From Candidatus Eremiobacterota bacterium (GTDB taxonomy: Bacteria > Vulcanimicrobiota > Vulcanimicrobiia > Vulcanimicrobiales > Vulcanimicrobiaceae), in NCBI GenBank assembly GCA_019235885.1, contig JAFAKB010000076.1, forward strand, positions 1 to 64,000: a DNA stretch of 64,000 bases. The letters run 5' to 3'. A program made the position numbers and the translations under genes. Below the pieces are notes generated by a model. That model did not search any database. It was not told where the DNA came from and saw only the letters and a list, made by a program, of their open reading frames with translations. This document shows, piece after piece, positions 1-8,983 of this stretch (within the stretch, counting starts at the first letter, position 1; the number at the start of each line of letters is the position of its first letter).

Positions 1-1140
1 AACCCCGGGATCGCGCTGCTCCAGCCGAACGTGAGCACGCAGCCGATCGGCGCGACGAACATCACCGTCGGGATCACCGATCCCTCGCAGATCCCCGCCG
101 CGCTCGCCTCGACGGCGGCCGGCTCGCTGACGACCGGGATCAACGCCGCGAACGAGGTCGTCAACACCGCGACCTCGGTCCAGAACAACCCGACCTTCGC
201 GCACCCCGGCGCGACGGCGGCGCCGACGACCGGGACGCTGACCGTGACGGTCGACGGCGTCGCGCAGACGTTCTCTTACGACTTCAGCGGCGCCGGGAAC
301 TCGGGGACGGTCGACTCGTTCGTCACGAATTTCAACAACGCGCAGCTCGGCGTGACGGCGAGCTTCGACAGCGTCGCGCAGAAGATCGTCTTCACCCGCG
401 ACCCGAACAACGAAGGGCTCGCGCTGCGCGGCGCGCAGCCCGGCCCGTCCTCGCCGCAGTTCACGATCACCGACTCGAACCCGGTGCTGGCCCCCGGAAC
501 CCCGCAGGGCACGACGACCACGTCGATCCTCTCGCTGCTGGGCGCGGGAGCCGTCAGCGGCGTGCAGCAGAACAGCGCCAACGCGTTCGGCGCAAGCGAC
601 AACGGGGCGGCGAACGCGGCGATCAAGGTCTTCGCGAAGAACGTCGGCGTCCCGTCGCTGCAGTACACCGCGCCGGCCGCGATCGCGCCCGGTTCGGTGA
701 CGGTCGTCGCGCCGCCCGGAACGTTCGCGCAGATCGGCGTCGGCGCGGTGCTCACCCTCGACGGCGGGACGGCGAATCAGGAGAACGTCGTCGTGACCGC
801 GGTGAACCGCGTGACCGGTTCGATCACCTTCACCGCGACGCTCGCGCACGCCGCGAACTACACGATCGCCTCGGCGCAGACGCAGACGCTCGGCGCGTAC
901 TACGGCGGGCTCGTCGGCCAGCTCGGGCTCGACACCGCCAACGCGAAGACCGGTGCGTCGGCGCAGACGGCGCTGGCCTCGAACATCGACCAGGTGCGCC
1001 AGGGGATCGACGGGATCAACCTGGACGAAGAGACGCAGAACCTCGTCAAGTACCAGAACTCGTACCAGGCTGCCGCCAAGACGCTCAACGTCATCGAGCA
1101 GCTGCTTCAGACCGCCATCGGGCTGATCCCGGGCGGTTAG
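1..1140 (+). CDS. flgK: Flagellar hook-associated protein 1 (FlgK), C-terminal part, cut by window edge
   Basis: FlgK joins the hook to the filament. The reading frame is open to base 1 (it already codes at positions 1-30), so the gene begins outside the window and the GTG at 31 should not be taken as its start. The last about 40 residues have the classic FlgK D0 helix (LDEETQNLVKYQNSYQAAAK, then a NVIEQLLQTAI-like end). The middle is a Thr/Ala/Gly-rich exposed domain, as in FlgK hinge regions. It is followed 16 nt later by flgL, the usual order. The identification rests on the C-terminus and context. Confidence 0.9.
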   Translation, partial: NPGIALLQPNVSTQPIGATNITVGITDPSQIPAALASTAAGSLTTGINAANEVVNTATSVQNNPTFAHPGATAAPTTGTLTVTVDGVAQTFSYDFSGAGNSGTVDSFVTNFNNAQLGVTASFDSVAQKIVFTRDPNNEGLALRGAQPGPSSPQFTITDSNPVLAPGTPQGTTTTSILSLLGAGAVSGVQQNSANAFGASDNGAANAAIKVFAKNVGVPSLQYTAPAAIAPGSVTVVAPPGTFAQIGVGAVLTLDGGTANQENVVVTAVNRVTGSITFTATLAHAANYTIASAQTQTLGAYYGGLVGQLGLDTANAKTGASAQTALASNIDQVRQGIDGINLDEETQNLVKYQNSYQAAAKTLNVIEQLLQTAIGLIPGG

Positions 1141-1156
1141 GAAGCGAAGGAGAACG

Positions 1157-2491
1157 ATGCGCATCGCGACCTCGACGATCTACGCGCAGCAGACCGCCGC
1201 GATCGACAACCAGACCGCGCTCTACGCCGACCTCGGCGCCGAGCTCTCCAGCGGCAAGCAGCTCAACGCGCCGAGCGACGACCCGCAGCAGATCGGCGTC
1301 GACCTGCAGCTGCACGTCTCGATCGACACGGCGACCCAGCAGTCGACGGACCTCAAGAACGCGGTCTCCGAGCTGACCTCGACCGACAGCGCGCTCAGCT
1401 CGCTGACCTCCGTGCTGCAGTCGGCGCGGACGCTGGCGGTGCAGGGCGCGAGCGATACGCTCACGCCGGCGCAGCGCACCGCGCTCGGCAACCAGGTCGA
1501 CGAGCTGCTCCAGCAGTCGATCGCGATCGGCAACACGCAGTACGCCGGAAAGTTCATCTTCGCCGGCACCTCGACGACGGCGAACCCGCCGGTGGTGCAG
1601 CAAGGAAACCCGATCAGCGCGGTGTCCTTCACCGGCAACGAACAAGTCCAGGGCCAGCTGATCTACAACAACCAGCAGTTCGCGCTCTCGACGACCTTCC
1701 AGTCGGCCTTCAACTACCAGAGCACCGACGGCTCGCCCGACGTCTTTCAAACGCTGATCCGGCTGCGCGACACGCTGCAGAACGACCAGGTCGTCGACGA
1801 GAGCACCGCGCCGATCAACCGTGCGGGAACGGTCGTCTACGGCGCGGCCTCGCCGGCCCCCACGCGGCTCAACGCGGCAAACGTCTTCGCGACCACGCCG
1901 GTCCCCGACGGCAGCGGGAACTTCTCGCTGCAGATCACCGGCTCGGTCAACGGCGTTCCCTCGACGCAGACGATCACCGTCCCGGCGAACGCGCCGCTCG
2001 ACGGCCCGGGCAGCGTCGTCGCCGCGATCAACGCCGTCACCGCGCAAACCGGGGTGAGCGCCGCCTACGACCCGGTCGCGCAGAAGATGTCGCTGACCGG
2101 GAGCGGCGCGTTCTACGTCAAGGACGTCCCGTCGGCCGGCGCCGTCAACGCCGGCAACCTGACCGCGGTCCTCAACCTGGCCAGCGCCTCCTCGTCGAGC
2201 CAGGCCGACATGGTCCAGAACGTCTCGACGCAGATCGCCAACGTGGACCACGTCCTGGACACGGTCCTGAACGCCCGCTCGGTCGTGGGGGCGCGGATCC
2301 AGACCCTCTCCTCGATCGGCGATCAACTCCAGACCACCATTACCGATAACACCAAAGTAGAGTCGGGAATCGAAGACGTCGACGTGGCGGCGGCGACGTC
2401 GAAGTTCTCACAGACGCAGACGGCGCTCCAGGCGGCGTACGCCACGACGAACCGTCTTGAGGCCAAGACCCTCTTCGACTACCTGACCTGA
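1157..2491 (+). CDS. flgL: Flagellar hook-associated protein 3 (FlgL)
   Basis: Second hook-filament junction protein, 444 aa, a flagellin homologue. The N-terminus (MRIATSTIYAQQTAAIDNQ, then ELSSGKQLNAPSDDP) is the conserved D0/D1 helix of FlgL/flagellin. The C-terminal helix (KFSQTQTALQAAYATTNRL...TLFDYL) matches FlgL ends. A Shine-Dalgarno AAGGAG lies just before the ATG. It sits between flgK and fliW, probably in one transcript. The central 200 residues are a variable surface domain. Confidence 0.95.
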   Translation: MRIATSTIYAQQTAAIDNQTALYADLGAELSSGKQLNAPSDDPQQIGVDLQLHVSIDTATQQSTDLKNAVSELTSTDSALSSLTSVLQSARTLAVQGASDTLTPAQRTALGNQVDELLQQSIAIGNTQYAGKFIFAGTSTTANPPVVQQGNPISAVSFTGNEQVQGQLIYNNQQFALSTTFQSAFNYQSTDGSPDVFQTLIRLRDTLQNDQVVDESTAPINRAGTVVYGAASPAPTRLNAANVFATTPVPDGSGNFSLQITGSVNGVPSTQTITVPANAPLDGPGSVVAAINAVTAQTGVSAAYDPVAQKMSLTGSGAFYVKDVPSAGAVNAGNLTAVLNLASASSSSQADMVQNVSTQIANVDHVLDTVLNARSVVGARIQTLSSIGDQLQTTITDNTKVESGIEDVDVAAATSKFSQTQTALQAAYATTNRLEAKTLFDYLT

Positions 2492-2502
2492 GAGCGAGTT
2501 AC

Positions 2503-2988
2503 GTGACGCAAACCATCGTGAAGGCAACGGACCGCGAGATCACCCTCGACCTGCCCCGGTTCGGCACCTGCACCTACCGCGAGTCCGAGGTGCTGACGTT
2601 CCCCTGGGGACTCCCGGGGTTCGCCAGCCTGCGGCGCTTCATCGCGCTGAACCTGGCCGGGCAAGAGCGGTTCGTCTGGCTCCAGAGCCTCGACGACCCG
2701 GCGGTGGCGCTGCCGACCGCCGACCCCTGGCAGATCTTCGAGGACTACGCGCCGCAGCTTCCGCCGTACGCGACCAGCTCGCTGGAGCTGCAGCGGCCGG
2801 AGGACTTTGCCACTTTGTGCGTGGTCGTGGTCAGCCCGGGCGCGGTCGAGATGACGATGAACCTGCTCGCGCCGATCGTCGTGAACTTGCGAACGCGCGT
2901 CGCTCGCCAGGTGACCTTGGAGACGGGCGGCTACTCGGTGCAGGAGCCGATTCCTCGCAAAGCCCCCGCTGCCGCGGCGGGAGCGTAG
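2503..2988 (+). CDS. fliW: Flagellar assembly factor FliW
   Basis: FliW binds flagellin in the cytoplasm and, when free, antagonises CsrA. The 161-aa protein has the family core: TFPWGLPGF near residue 30, then RFVWLQSLDDPAVALP, and a Val-rich strand before MNLLAPIVVN. The start is GTG, 11 nt after flgL. csrA follows directly and flagellin comes after it, so the classical FliW-CsrA-flagellin module is intact. Confidence 0.95.
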   Translation: MTQTIVKATDREITLDLPRFGTCTYRESEVLTFPWGLPGFASLRRFIALNLAGQERFVWLQSLDDPAVALPTADPWQIFEDYAPQLPPYATSSLELQRPEDFATLCVVVVSPGAVEMTMNLLAPIVVNLRTRVARQVTLETGGYSVQEPIPRKAPAAAAGA

Positions 2989-3004
2989 AGCCGCCGCACG
3001 GAAC

Positions 3005-3034
3005 GACGCCCTCCGTCCAGCCACGGAGGGCGTC
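3005..3034 (+). promoter_or_regulatory. Perfect 12-bp hairpin covering the csrA Shine-Dalgarno
   Basis: GACGCCCTCCGT (3005-3016) and ACGGAGGGCGTC (3023-3034) are exact inverted repeats with a 6-nt loop. The right arm contains GGAGGG, the only good Shine-Dalgarno for csrA, and TCGATTTT follows. It can be read as a translation-sequestering hairpin, as a weak intrinsic terminator after fliW, or as both. The GGA in the stem is also the core of a CsrA-type binding site, suggesting autoregulation (inference). Confidence 0.75.
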
Positions 3035-3037
3035 TCG

Positions 3038-3298
3038 ATTTTAGTCCTCAGCCGCAAGCTCAACCAAGCGATCATGATCGGTGACGACGTGCGAATCGTC
3101 GTCGTCGCGGTCGATCGCGACACGGTGAAGCTGGGCATCGAAGCGCCGCGGACGATTCCCGTCCACCGCTCCGAGGTGTACGAGGAGATCCAGCGCACGA
3201 ACCGCGCCGCGGCGGGCGAGCCCCCGCCGGCCAAACCGGCCGAAGGCGCGAAGGTCGTCGACCTCGGCAAAGGCCGGAAGCCGCCCGCCAAACACTAA
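3038..3298 (+). CDS. csrA: Carbon storage regulator CsrA, likely AUU start
   Basis: RNA-binding translational regulator that represses flagellin synthesis in FliW systems. The frame upstream of the ATG at 3074 encodes LVLSRKLNQAI, the invariant first strand of CsrA, so that ATG cannot be the true start. No ATG, GTG or TTG lies between the fliW stop and this point. The codon in the start position is ATT at 3038, with GGAGGG at 3025-3030, 7 nt upstream. The resulting 86-aa protein (I/M-LVLSRK...VRIVVVAVDRDTVKLGIEAP...VHRSEVYEEIQ) has a basic, Pro-rich tail of about 35 residues beyond the usual length. Confidence 0.85.
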   Translation: MLVLSRKLNQAIMIGDDVRIVVVAVDRDTVKLGIEAPRTIPVHRSEVYEEIQRTNRAAAGEPPPAKPAEGAKVVDLGKGRKPPAKH

Positions 3299-3323
3299 AG
3301 TCGCTCCTCCCCGGCGCCGAACA
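3296..3323 (+). promoter_or_regulatory. Candidate sigma-28 (FliA-type) promoter for flagellin
   Basis: TAAAG at 3296-3300, overlapping the csrA stop, and GCCGAACA at 3316-3323 resemble TAAA / GCCGATAA. The TAAA-to-GCCG spacing is 16 nt. Two other places in the window show the same arrangement (10966 and 31078), which raises confidence. Confidence 0.5.
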
Positions 3324-3384
3324 TTCTCTCAGGACGGGTCAGGAAGCACCCGCCCCACCACACGTGTGATCATGGAGGAAACAC

Positions 3385-4626
3385 ATGCCGGGCATTGGTG
3401 GGCTTTCCATCGCCAACAACCTGTTGGCGAACCAGGCGAGCCTCAATCTCAACCGTAATCAAGCAGCGCTCGGAACGGCCGTCGACCGGCTGTCGAGCGG
3501 CTTGCGCATCAACACCGCGGCGGACGATCCGTCCGGTCTTGCGATCGCCGAGTCACTGCAAGCGCAGGTGAACGGCTTCGACCAGGGTGCGCGCAACGTG
3601 CAGGACGCGACGAACGCGGCGCAGGTCGCCGAAGGCGCGCTCCAGACGACGACCGACATTCTGCAGCGCGTTCGGACCCTCGCGGTCGAAGGCGCCTCGG
3701 ACATCACCTCGACCGACGACCGCAAGAACCTGCAGGACGAAGTCCAGCAGCTGCTGCTGGAAGTCAACCGCATCTCGCAGAACACGAACTTCAACGGGCA
3801 GAACCTGCTCGACGGCTCGCACGCGGGCTTCCAGCAGCAGGTCGACGTCAACGCGACGATCACCTCGAACTCCGATCTCGCGGGCGGCGGGACGCTGGTC
3901 GACCCGACCCAGATCTCGTTCAGCCCGAACGCGCCCAACGCGTCGGTCGCGGACGGCACGATCGAAGTCCAGGTCGCGCAGCTGAACTCGACGACGCAAG
4001 GTCTGATCGTCTCGTTCTTCAACAGCTCGGCCAACACGGTCGCGGTGAACACGATCACGCTGAGCGCCGGCGGCACCGCCGCGAACACGGTGATCGACGG
4101 CATCACGATCGGCTTCGGCACGGCCGGCACCTTGGACGTCGGCGTCACGTCGTTCGTCAAGGTCAGCCAGTACGTCGCGGCGGCCTCGAACCCGAACGCT
4201 CCCGCGTTCAACTTCCAGTCGGGCGCCGCGGAAGGCGCGACGATCCAGGTTGGCTTCATCAACACGTCGACCAGCTCGTTGCGCATCGCGAACGTCAACC
4301 TGATCGGGCCTGCCGGAAATGCCGGCACGTTCCCGAACGGGTCGCTCGCCTCGGAAGACTCGATCGGCCAGATCGACAACGCCCTCCAGGCGGTTCTCGC
4401 CCAGCGCTCGCAGCTCGGCGCGACGATCGTCCGCCTGCAGGAAGACTCGAACAACGACAACGTTGCGTCGGTCAACCTGACGGCCTCGGAGTCGGCGATC
4501 CGCGACCTCAACGTCGGCCAGGAGACGACCGAGTACACGAAGCTCCAGATCCTGGTGCAGGTCGGTACGTCGGTCCTCGCTCAGGCGAACCAGAACGCCC
4601 AGTCCGTCGTCAGCCTCTTCAGGTAA
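3385..4626 (+). CDS. fliC: Flagellin
   Basis: Filament subunit, 413 aa. Both conserved ends are present: N-terminal ANNLLANQASLNLNRNQAALGTAVDRLSSGLRINTAADDPSGLAIAE-type D0/D1 helices, and a C-terminal ASESAIRDLNVGQETTEYTKLQILVQVGTSVLAQANQN region. The middle (about 150-310) is Thr/Asn/Ser-rich and surface exposed, a plausible glycosylation target. A strong GGAGG precedes the ATG by 6 nt. It is followed by an intrinsic terminator, so it is probably a single-gene transcript from the promoter at 3296. FliW/CsrA control is expected. Confidence 0.97.
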   Translation: MPGIGGLSIANNLLANQASLNLNRNQAALGTAVDRLSSGLRINTAADDPSGLAIAESLQAQVNGFDQGARNVQDATNAAQVAEGALQTTTDILQRVRTLAVEGASDITSTDDRKNLQDEVQQLLLEVNRISQNTNFNGQNLLDGSHAGFQQQVDVNATITSNSDLAGGGTLVDPTQISFSPNAPNASVADGTIEVQVAQLNSTTQGLIVSFFNSSANTVAVNTITLSAGGTAANTVIDGITIGFGTAGTLDVGVTSFVKVSQYVAAASNPNAPAFNFQSGAAEGATIQVGFINTSTSSLRIANVNLIGPAGNAGTFPNGSLASEDSIGQIDNALQAVLAQRSQLGATIVRLQEDSNNDNVASVNLTASESAIRDLNVGQETTEYTKLQILVQVGTSVLAQANQNAQSVVSLFR

Positions 4627-4648
4627 GACGCACTGACCTCTGGTCCAC

Positions 4649-4684
4649 GAGAGGGCTCGCTGCGGCGGGCCCTCTCTTCTTTTT
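4649..4684 (+). terminator. Rho-independent terminator after flagellin
   Basis: GAGAGGGC (4649-4656) pairs with GCCCTCTC (4669-4676), followed by TTCTTTTT. Placement 22 nt after the flagellin stop fits. Confidence 0.85.
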
Positions 4685-4727
4685 GTGCGGCGCGTCCGAT
4701 ATTGGTTCATAGAGGAAGAGGTAAAGC

Positions 4728-6710
4728 GTGCCGTTAGAGATCGTCGACGACTACCGCGAGAGCGCCTTCGCGCGAGCCCAAACGGGGCTGCTGTTCAATC
4801 TCCCCGTCCCGCCGCCGGCGACCGAGCAGCTCCCGGCCGGAATCAGCCTGTGCATGATCGTCAAGAACGAGGAGCGCTTCCTCGCCGATTGCCTGCGCAG
4901 CGTGTGCGGCGTCGTCGACGAGATCAACGTCGTCGACACCGGCTCGACCGACCGCACCGTCGAGATCGCGCGCGAGCACGGTGCGCACGTCATCTTCCGC
5001 GAGTGGCGCAACGACTTCGCCTGGGCGCGCAACGAGGCGCTGACGATGGCGACGCGCCGCTGGACGCTGGTCCTCGACGCCGACGAGGAGATTACGCCGG
5101 AGTCGCTCCCGCTGCTGCGGGCGCTGCGCGAGACGCCCGCTGCGGTCACCGGCGTCTACACGCGGATTCAGAACGTGATCGACGATCAGTCCGGCGCGGC
5201 GACGATGACGCACGCGCTGGCGCGCATCTTTCCGACCACGCCGCGCATCCGCTACCGCAACGTGATCCACGAGAGCGTCACGCTCGACGGCGACCAGCAC
5301 CTCGTCTCGGTGTCGTCGCCGATCCTGATCCGTCACAAAGGCTACACCGCCGACGTGATGGAGGGCAAGGCAAAGCTGCAGCGCAACAAGCCGCTCCTCG
5401 AGCGCGCGATCCGCGAGGCGGCCGACGACTCGTTCTCGTGGTTCAACTTCGGCGTCTCGGCGATCGTCTCGGGTGACTTCGAGGGCGGGATCGAGGCGCT
5501 CGAGCGAATGTTCGCGATGCCGGGCCCGCAACGCGCGTTCTTCCCGGTCGGCTACGTGATGCTCGCCAGCGCGTACGCCGACGGCCGCCAGGACCTCGAC
5601 AAAGCGATCGCGCTCCTCGACGAAGGCTTGGAGCGCTCGCCGGGCCACCCCAACATCGTCTTCACCCGCGCGCACCTTCTCTCGCTGCAGAACCGGTTTG
5701 ACGAAGCGCGCGAAACGTACCGCCGCGTGATGGCGGCCGAAGCCCAGGCGCACCACCACTCGATGGTCGACGACGAGATCTGGACCTGGAAGGCGCCGCT
5801 GAACATGGCGACGTGCTACGTTCGGGAAGAGCGCTTCGAGGAAGCCGTCGAGTGGTTCGAGCGCGCGCTCGCGAACAAGCCCGAGTCGGCGTTGCTGCGG
5901 CGCTTGATGGGCTGCGCGTACGAGAAGGTTTGCCGCTACTACGACGCGGAGCGCGTCTTCCGCGAAGGCGCGGAGCGCGAGAGCGGGAGCGCGACCGGCG
6001 GGGTGATCGAGTACGTCAACTACCTGATGCGCCGGCGGCGCTTCTTCGAAGCGTTCGAGCGCGTCGAACAGCACCGCGACGCGATCGCCGACCGCCTCTA
6101 CGCCGAGCTGCTGCACTCGGCCGCGCAGACGGCGCGCGACGAACGGCTCGGCGATCCGGAACCGTTCGCGCTGCGCGCGCTCGAGCTCGCGCCGGGGCAC
6201 GGCCACGTGCTCGCGCTGCTCGACGCGCTCTACGCGGCGCGCGGCGAGAACGCGAAGCGCGCCGCGCTGCGCGCGCACGAGCTCGAGGCGCCGCTCGCCG
6301 CCCCGGCGGACTTCGCGCGGCGTTCGCACCGGATGCTCGAGGAGAAGCGGCTCGGCGACGCGCTCGCCGCGGCGCGCGGCGGCCTGGATCTCGCACCCGA
6401 CGACGCGGTCCTCGCGTTCAACGCCGGGCTCGCCGCCGCGCGGCTGAACCGCGACGACGAAGCGCTCGCGCACCTCGAGCACGTGCATCGCGACGACGTG
6501 CACGCGACCGCAGCGCTGGCGCTGCGCGCGGAGATTCAGCGCCGCGCCGGCGATCTCGACGGGGCGGTGGCGACGATCGAGACGGTGCGCGGGCTCGCCG
6601 CCCCCGACGAAGCCGCGCTGCGCCACGCGACGCTCGGGGTGGCGACGGCGCTGCTCGAAGCGGGCCGGCTCAGCGACGCCGGGAAGCTGGCCGCGCTCGT
6701 CCTGAAGTAG
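4728..6710 (+). CDS. Family 2 glycosyltransferase with C-terminal TPR repeats
   Basis: 660 aa. The N-terminal GT2 (GT-A) domain has ISLCMIVKNEERFL (about 39-52), the nucleotide-binding DTGSTDRT (70-77) and the metal-binding DADE (117-120). From about residue 230 to the end the sequence is helical and TPR-like, with repeated A-x-Y/F-x-x-G patterns. Because it lies between flagellin and flaG-fliD it is a good candidate flagellin glycosyltransferase (inference from location). The GTG start has AGAGGAAGAGG upstream. GCGCGTCCGATA at 4690-4701 repeats the flaG promoter -10 region exactly, but no TAAA is seen 16 nt before it. Confidence 0.85.
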   Translation: MPLEIVDDYRESAFARAQTGLLFNLPVPPPATEQLPAGISLCMIVKNEERFLADCLRSVCGVVDEINVVDTGSTDRTVEIAREHGAHVIFREWRNDFAWARNEALTMATRRWTLVLDADEEITPESLPLLRALRETPAAVTGVYTRIQNVIDDQSGAATMTHALARIFPTTPRIRYRNVIHESVTLDGDQHLVSVSSPILIRHKGYTADVMEGKAKLQRNKPLLERAIREAADDSFSWFNFGVSAIVSGDFEGGIEALERMFAMPGPQRAFFPVGYVMLASAYADGRQDLDKAIALLDEGLERSPGHPNIVFTRAHLLSLQNRFDEARETYRRVMAAEAQAHHHSMVDDEIWTWKAPLNMATCYVREERFEEAVEWFERALANKPESALLRRLMGCAYEKVCRYYDAERVFREGAERESGSATGGVIEYVNYLMRRRRFFEAFERVEQHRDAIADRLYAELLHSAAQTARDERLGDPEPFALRALELAPGHGHVLALLDALYAARGENAKRAALRAHELEAPLAAPADFARRSHRMLEEKRLGDALAAARGGLDLAPDDAVLAFNAGLAAARLNRDDEALAHLEHVHRDDVHATAALALRAEIQRRAGDLDGAVATIETVRGLAAPDEAALRHATLGVATALLEAGRLSDAGKLAALVLK

Positions 6711-6715
6711 CGCCG

Positions 6716-8983
6716 GTGCGCTTCACGATTCTCGCCGCGCCGGGGAGCGATGCCGGTGAGGCGCGCGCTCGCGGCGCGGCGCTGATCGCGGTCGACGGCC
6801 CGGACGAGGTCGCGGCCGCGGCGCGCGCGAGCGGCGAGCGTTTCGTGCTGCTGCTCGCGCCGGGCGCGCGGCCGCGCTCCGGCGCGTTCGCCGGCGTCGC
6901 TTCCGCGCTCGGCGAGAACGCCGGCGTGCTCGGTGGCACCAGCTACGCGAACGGAGTGAAGCTGTTCGGCTGGATGCTCGCGCCCGCGCCCGGCGCGCCG
7001 GTCCCGTTCGAGCCGGCGCCGGTCGCGGCGGCCGCCGGGGAACACGGCATCGAGACACTGGTGCGCGGCGAAATCGACGTCGTCGCGCCCGGGATGGTGA
7101 TCGCGGCGCGCGAGCTGCTGCTCGAGCCGTTGCCGCGCGATCCCGTTGCGGCGCTGGCGGAATTGTGTGCGCGCGCGCGCGCCGCATCGCTTCAGGTCGT
7201 GTGCCGTCCGTCGTTCGCGTGCGACGCGCCGCCGCTCGATCCCGACGACCGCGGCCGTGCCGCCGCGCTGCGCGCGCTCGCTGAAGCGCGCCCGCAGCTG
7301 CGCGGCGCGCACCGCCTTCCGGCGGGGCTGCGCCGCACGACGGTCGAGCGCGAGGTCCGGCTCGAAGGCGGACGGCGCGCGCGCGTGCGCATCGCGACGC
7401 CGAAGCTCACCGTGCTCGTGCACGGCGAAGGCGCGCCGCTCGCCGCGCGGCGCGCGCGCGAGCTCGCACCGTACGTCGCCGGCGCGCGCGCGGTCGAGGA
7501 TCCGCTCGCCGCGCTGCGCGCGGAGCTCCGCGTGCGCGGCGACCGCTACGTTCTGATCGCGGCGGCGAGCGCGCTGCCCGATGCTGCGGCGCTCGACGCG
7601 CTGGTCGAAATGCTGGAAGCCGCGCCGTTCGTGGCGCTCGCCGCGCCGAGCCGCGCGGCGCTCGACGGCGACTGCGCGCTGATCGCGCTCGCGCGCGTGC
7701 CGCAGCACGTCGAACCGTCGGGCGCGACGCTCGCCGAAGCGATGCAGCGCTTCGTCTCGGAGCTGGTCGCGCTCCGCCGCGCGGTGCGGCCGCACGTCGC
7801 ATCGCCGAGCGCGCGCGCGAGCGTCGCACTGCGGCGGGCGACGATCGTTTTTCTGGCCGCCTCGGCGCCCGAGCTGATGCGCATCACGCTCGACGCGCTG
7901 GTGCCGGCTTCGCGCGCGGACGACGAGATCGTCGCCGTCTGCGCCGCCGGCGCGCACACGACGCAGCGCATTCTGGCGTCGTACCCGCAGCTGCGCGTCG
8001 AGCACGATCCCGCCGATCCGCTGCTGACCGGCGGCGCGAACCGCGCGCTCGGCGCCTCGTCGCGCGAGTTGGTCGTGCTGATCGCGGACGACGTGCTGCT
8101 GCCGGACGGCGCGCTCGACCGCTTGCGCGATGCGTTCGCGCGCGTCCCGGCGCTCGGCGCCGCGTTTCCCGCCGTTCCGGGGGCGCCGGGCGGCGAAGGC
8201 GTCCTCGACGTGAGCTATGCCGACCTCGCGCAGCTGCGCACCGTCGCGAAGCGCCGGCAGGCCGACGCCGCGCGCCGGCTCGAGCCGATCGACGTGGCGG
8301 TCACGCCGGCCGTCGCGATCGCGCGCGAGGCGCTCGACGCGGTCGGCGGAATCGATCCGGCATACGGCCCGACGCCGCGCGGAATCGCAGATCTGGTGCT
8401 GCGCCTGCGCGCCGCCGGGTACGCGGTCGTCCGCTGCGACGACGCGCTCGTGCACAGTTTCGATCCGGCCGCCTCGCACAACCCCGCGGCGGTCGCCGGC
8501 GCGCAGCAGACGCTCGCCCCGCTCGACCCGGCCGCGCTCGCGCGCGGCTTCGATCCGGCTCGGCGCATTCCGTTCGCGCCGGCCGGAAGCGGGGCGGCGC
8601 GCTCGGCGAGCGCTTCGCATGCGCTGGCGATCCCGATCGCAGACGCCGCCGAGCTCGAGCGCGCCGCGATCGTCCTTTCCGCCGCGGCGCGCGCGTTCGA
8701 CGCCGCGGCGCCCGTGCGCGTGCACCTGTTGCTCGACGGCGAGCTCGTTCCGGCCGACGCCGTCGCGCGCGTCCGCCCGATCCTCGCCGCCGGCGGGCGC
8801 CCGATGGACGAGACGGTCACCGTGCGCGTCGAGCGTGTCGCCGACCTGGCGGCGTGGCGCGCGGCGCTCGACCCCGAAGCGCGGGTGATCGTCGCGGCCG
8901 GGCACGAGCGCGACGCGCTCGCCGGGCTGCGCTCCGTCACCGCGGCGGCGCTGCGCGACCTCCTCGAGCCGGTGGTCCGATGA
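6716..8983 (+). CDS. Large glycosyltransferase-like protein (GT2-type folds)
   Basis: About 755 aa from the GTG at 6716, six bases after the previous stop; the open frame further upstream is only a shadow. The sequence is extremely Ala/Arg-rich. A GT2-like half is recognisable around residues 375-600: ATIVFLAASAPELMRITLDAL, then ANRALGASSRELVVLIADDVLLPDGALDRL (AN-A-G and DD motifs), then AREALDAVGGIDPAYG. The N-terminal half looks like a degenerate second GT-A domain without clear catalytic residues. It overlaps the next gene by ATGA, so the three glycosyltransferase genes form an operon. The specific sugar is unknown. Confidence 0.7.
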   Translation: MRFTILAAPGSDAGEARARGAALIAVDGPDEVAAAARASGERFVLLLAPGARPRSGAFAGVASALGENAGVLGGTSYANGVKLFGWMLAPAPGAPVPFEPAPVAAAAGEHGIETLVRGEIDVVAPGMVIAARELLLEPLPRDPVAALAELCARARAASLQVVCRPSFACDAPPLDPDDRGRAAALRALAEARPQLRGAHRLPAGLRRTTVEREVRLEGGRRARVRIATPKLTVLVHGEGAPLAARRARELAPYVAGARAVEDPLAALRAELRVRGDRYVLIAAASALPDAAALDALVEMLEAAPFVALAAPSRAALDGDCALIALARVPQHVEPSGATLAEAMQRFVSELVALRRAVRPHVASPSARASVALRRATIVFLAASAPELMRITLDALVPASRADDEIVAVCAAGAHTTQRILASYPQLRVEHDPADPLLTGGANRALGASSRELVVLIADDVLLPDGALDRLRDAFARVPALGAAFPAVPGAPGGEGVLDVSYADLAQLRTVAKRRQADAARRLEPIDVAVTPAVAIAREALDAVGGIDPAYGPTPRGIADLVLRLRAAGYAVVRCDDALVHSFDPAASHNPAAVAGAQQTLAPLDPAALARGFDPARRIPFAPAGSGAARSASASHALAIPIADAAELERAAIVLSAAARAFDAAAPVRVHLLLDGELVPADAVARVRPILAAGGRPMDETVTVRVERVADLAAWRAALDPEARVIVAAGHERDALAGLRSVTAAALRDLLEPVVR

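Noticed and set aside
3074-3076. ATG of 3074 as the csrA start
   Set aside because: It would remove the conserved LVLSRK strand required for the CsrA fold, and no ribosome site precedes it.
3553-4710. Large minus-strand open frames opposite flagellin, flgL and other genes
   Set aside because: Low-complexity Arg/Asp/Val translations mirror real genes on the other strand; no ribosome sites or domains.
5813-6715. Long open frame running ahead of the glycosyltransferase that begins at 6716
   Set aside because: It lies in the wrong frame of the well-supported GT2-TPR gene and is Arg-rich shadow coding typical of GC-rich DNA.
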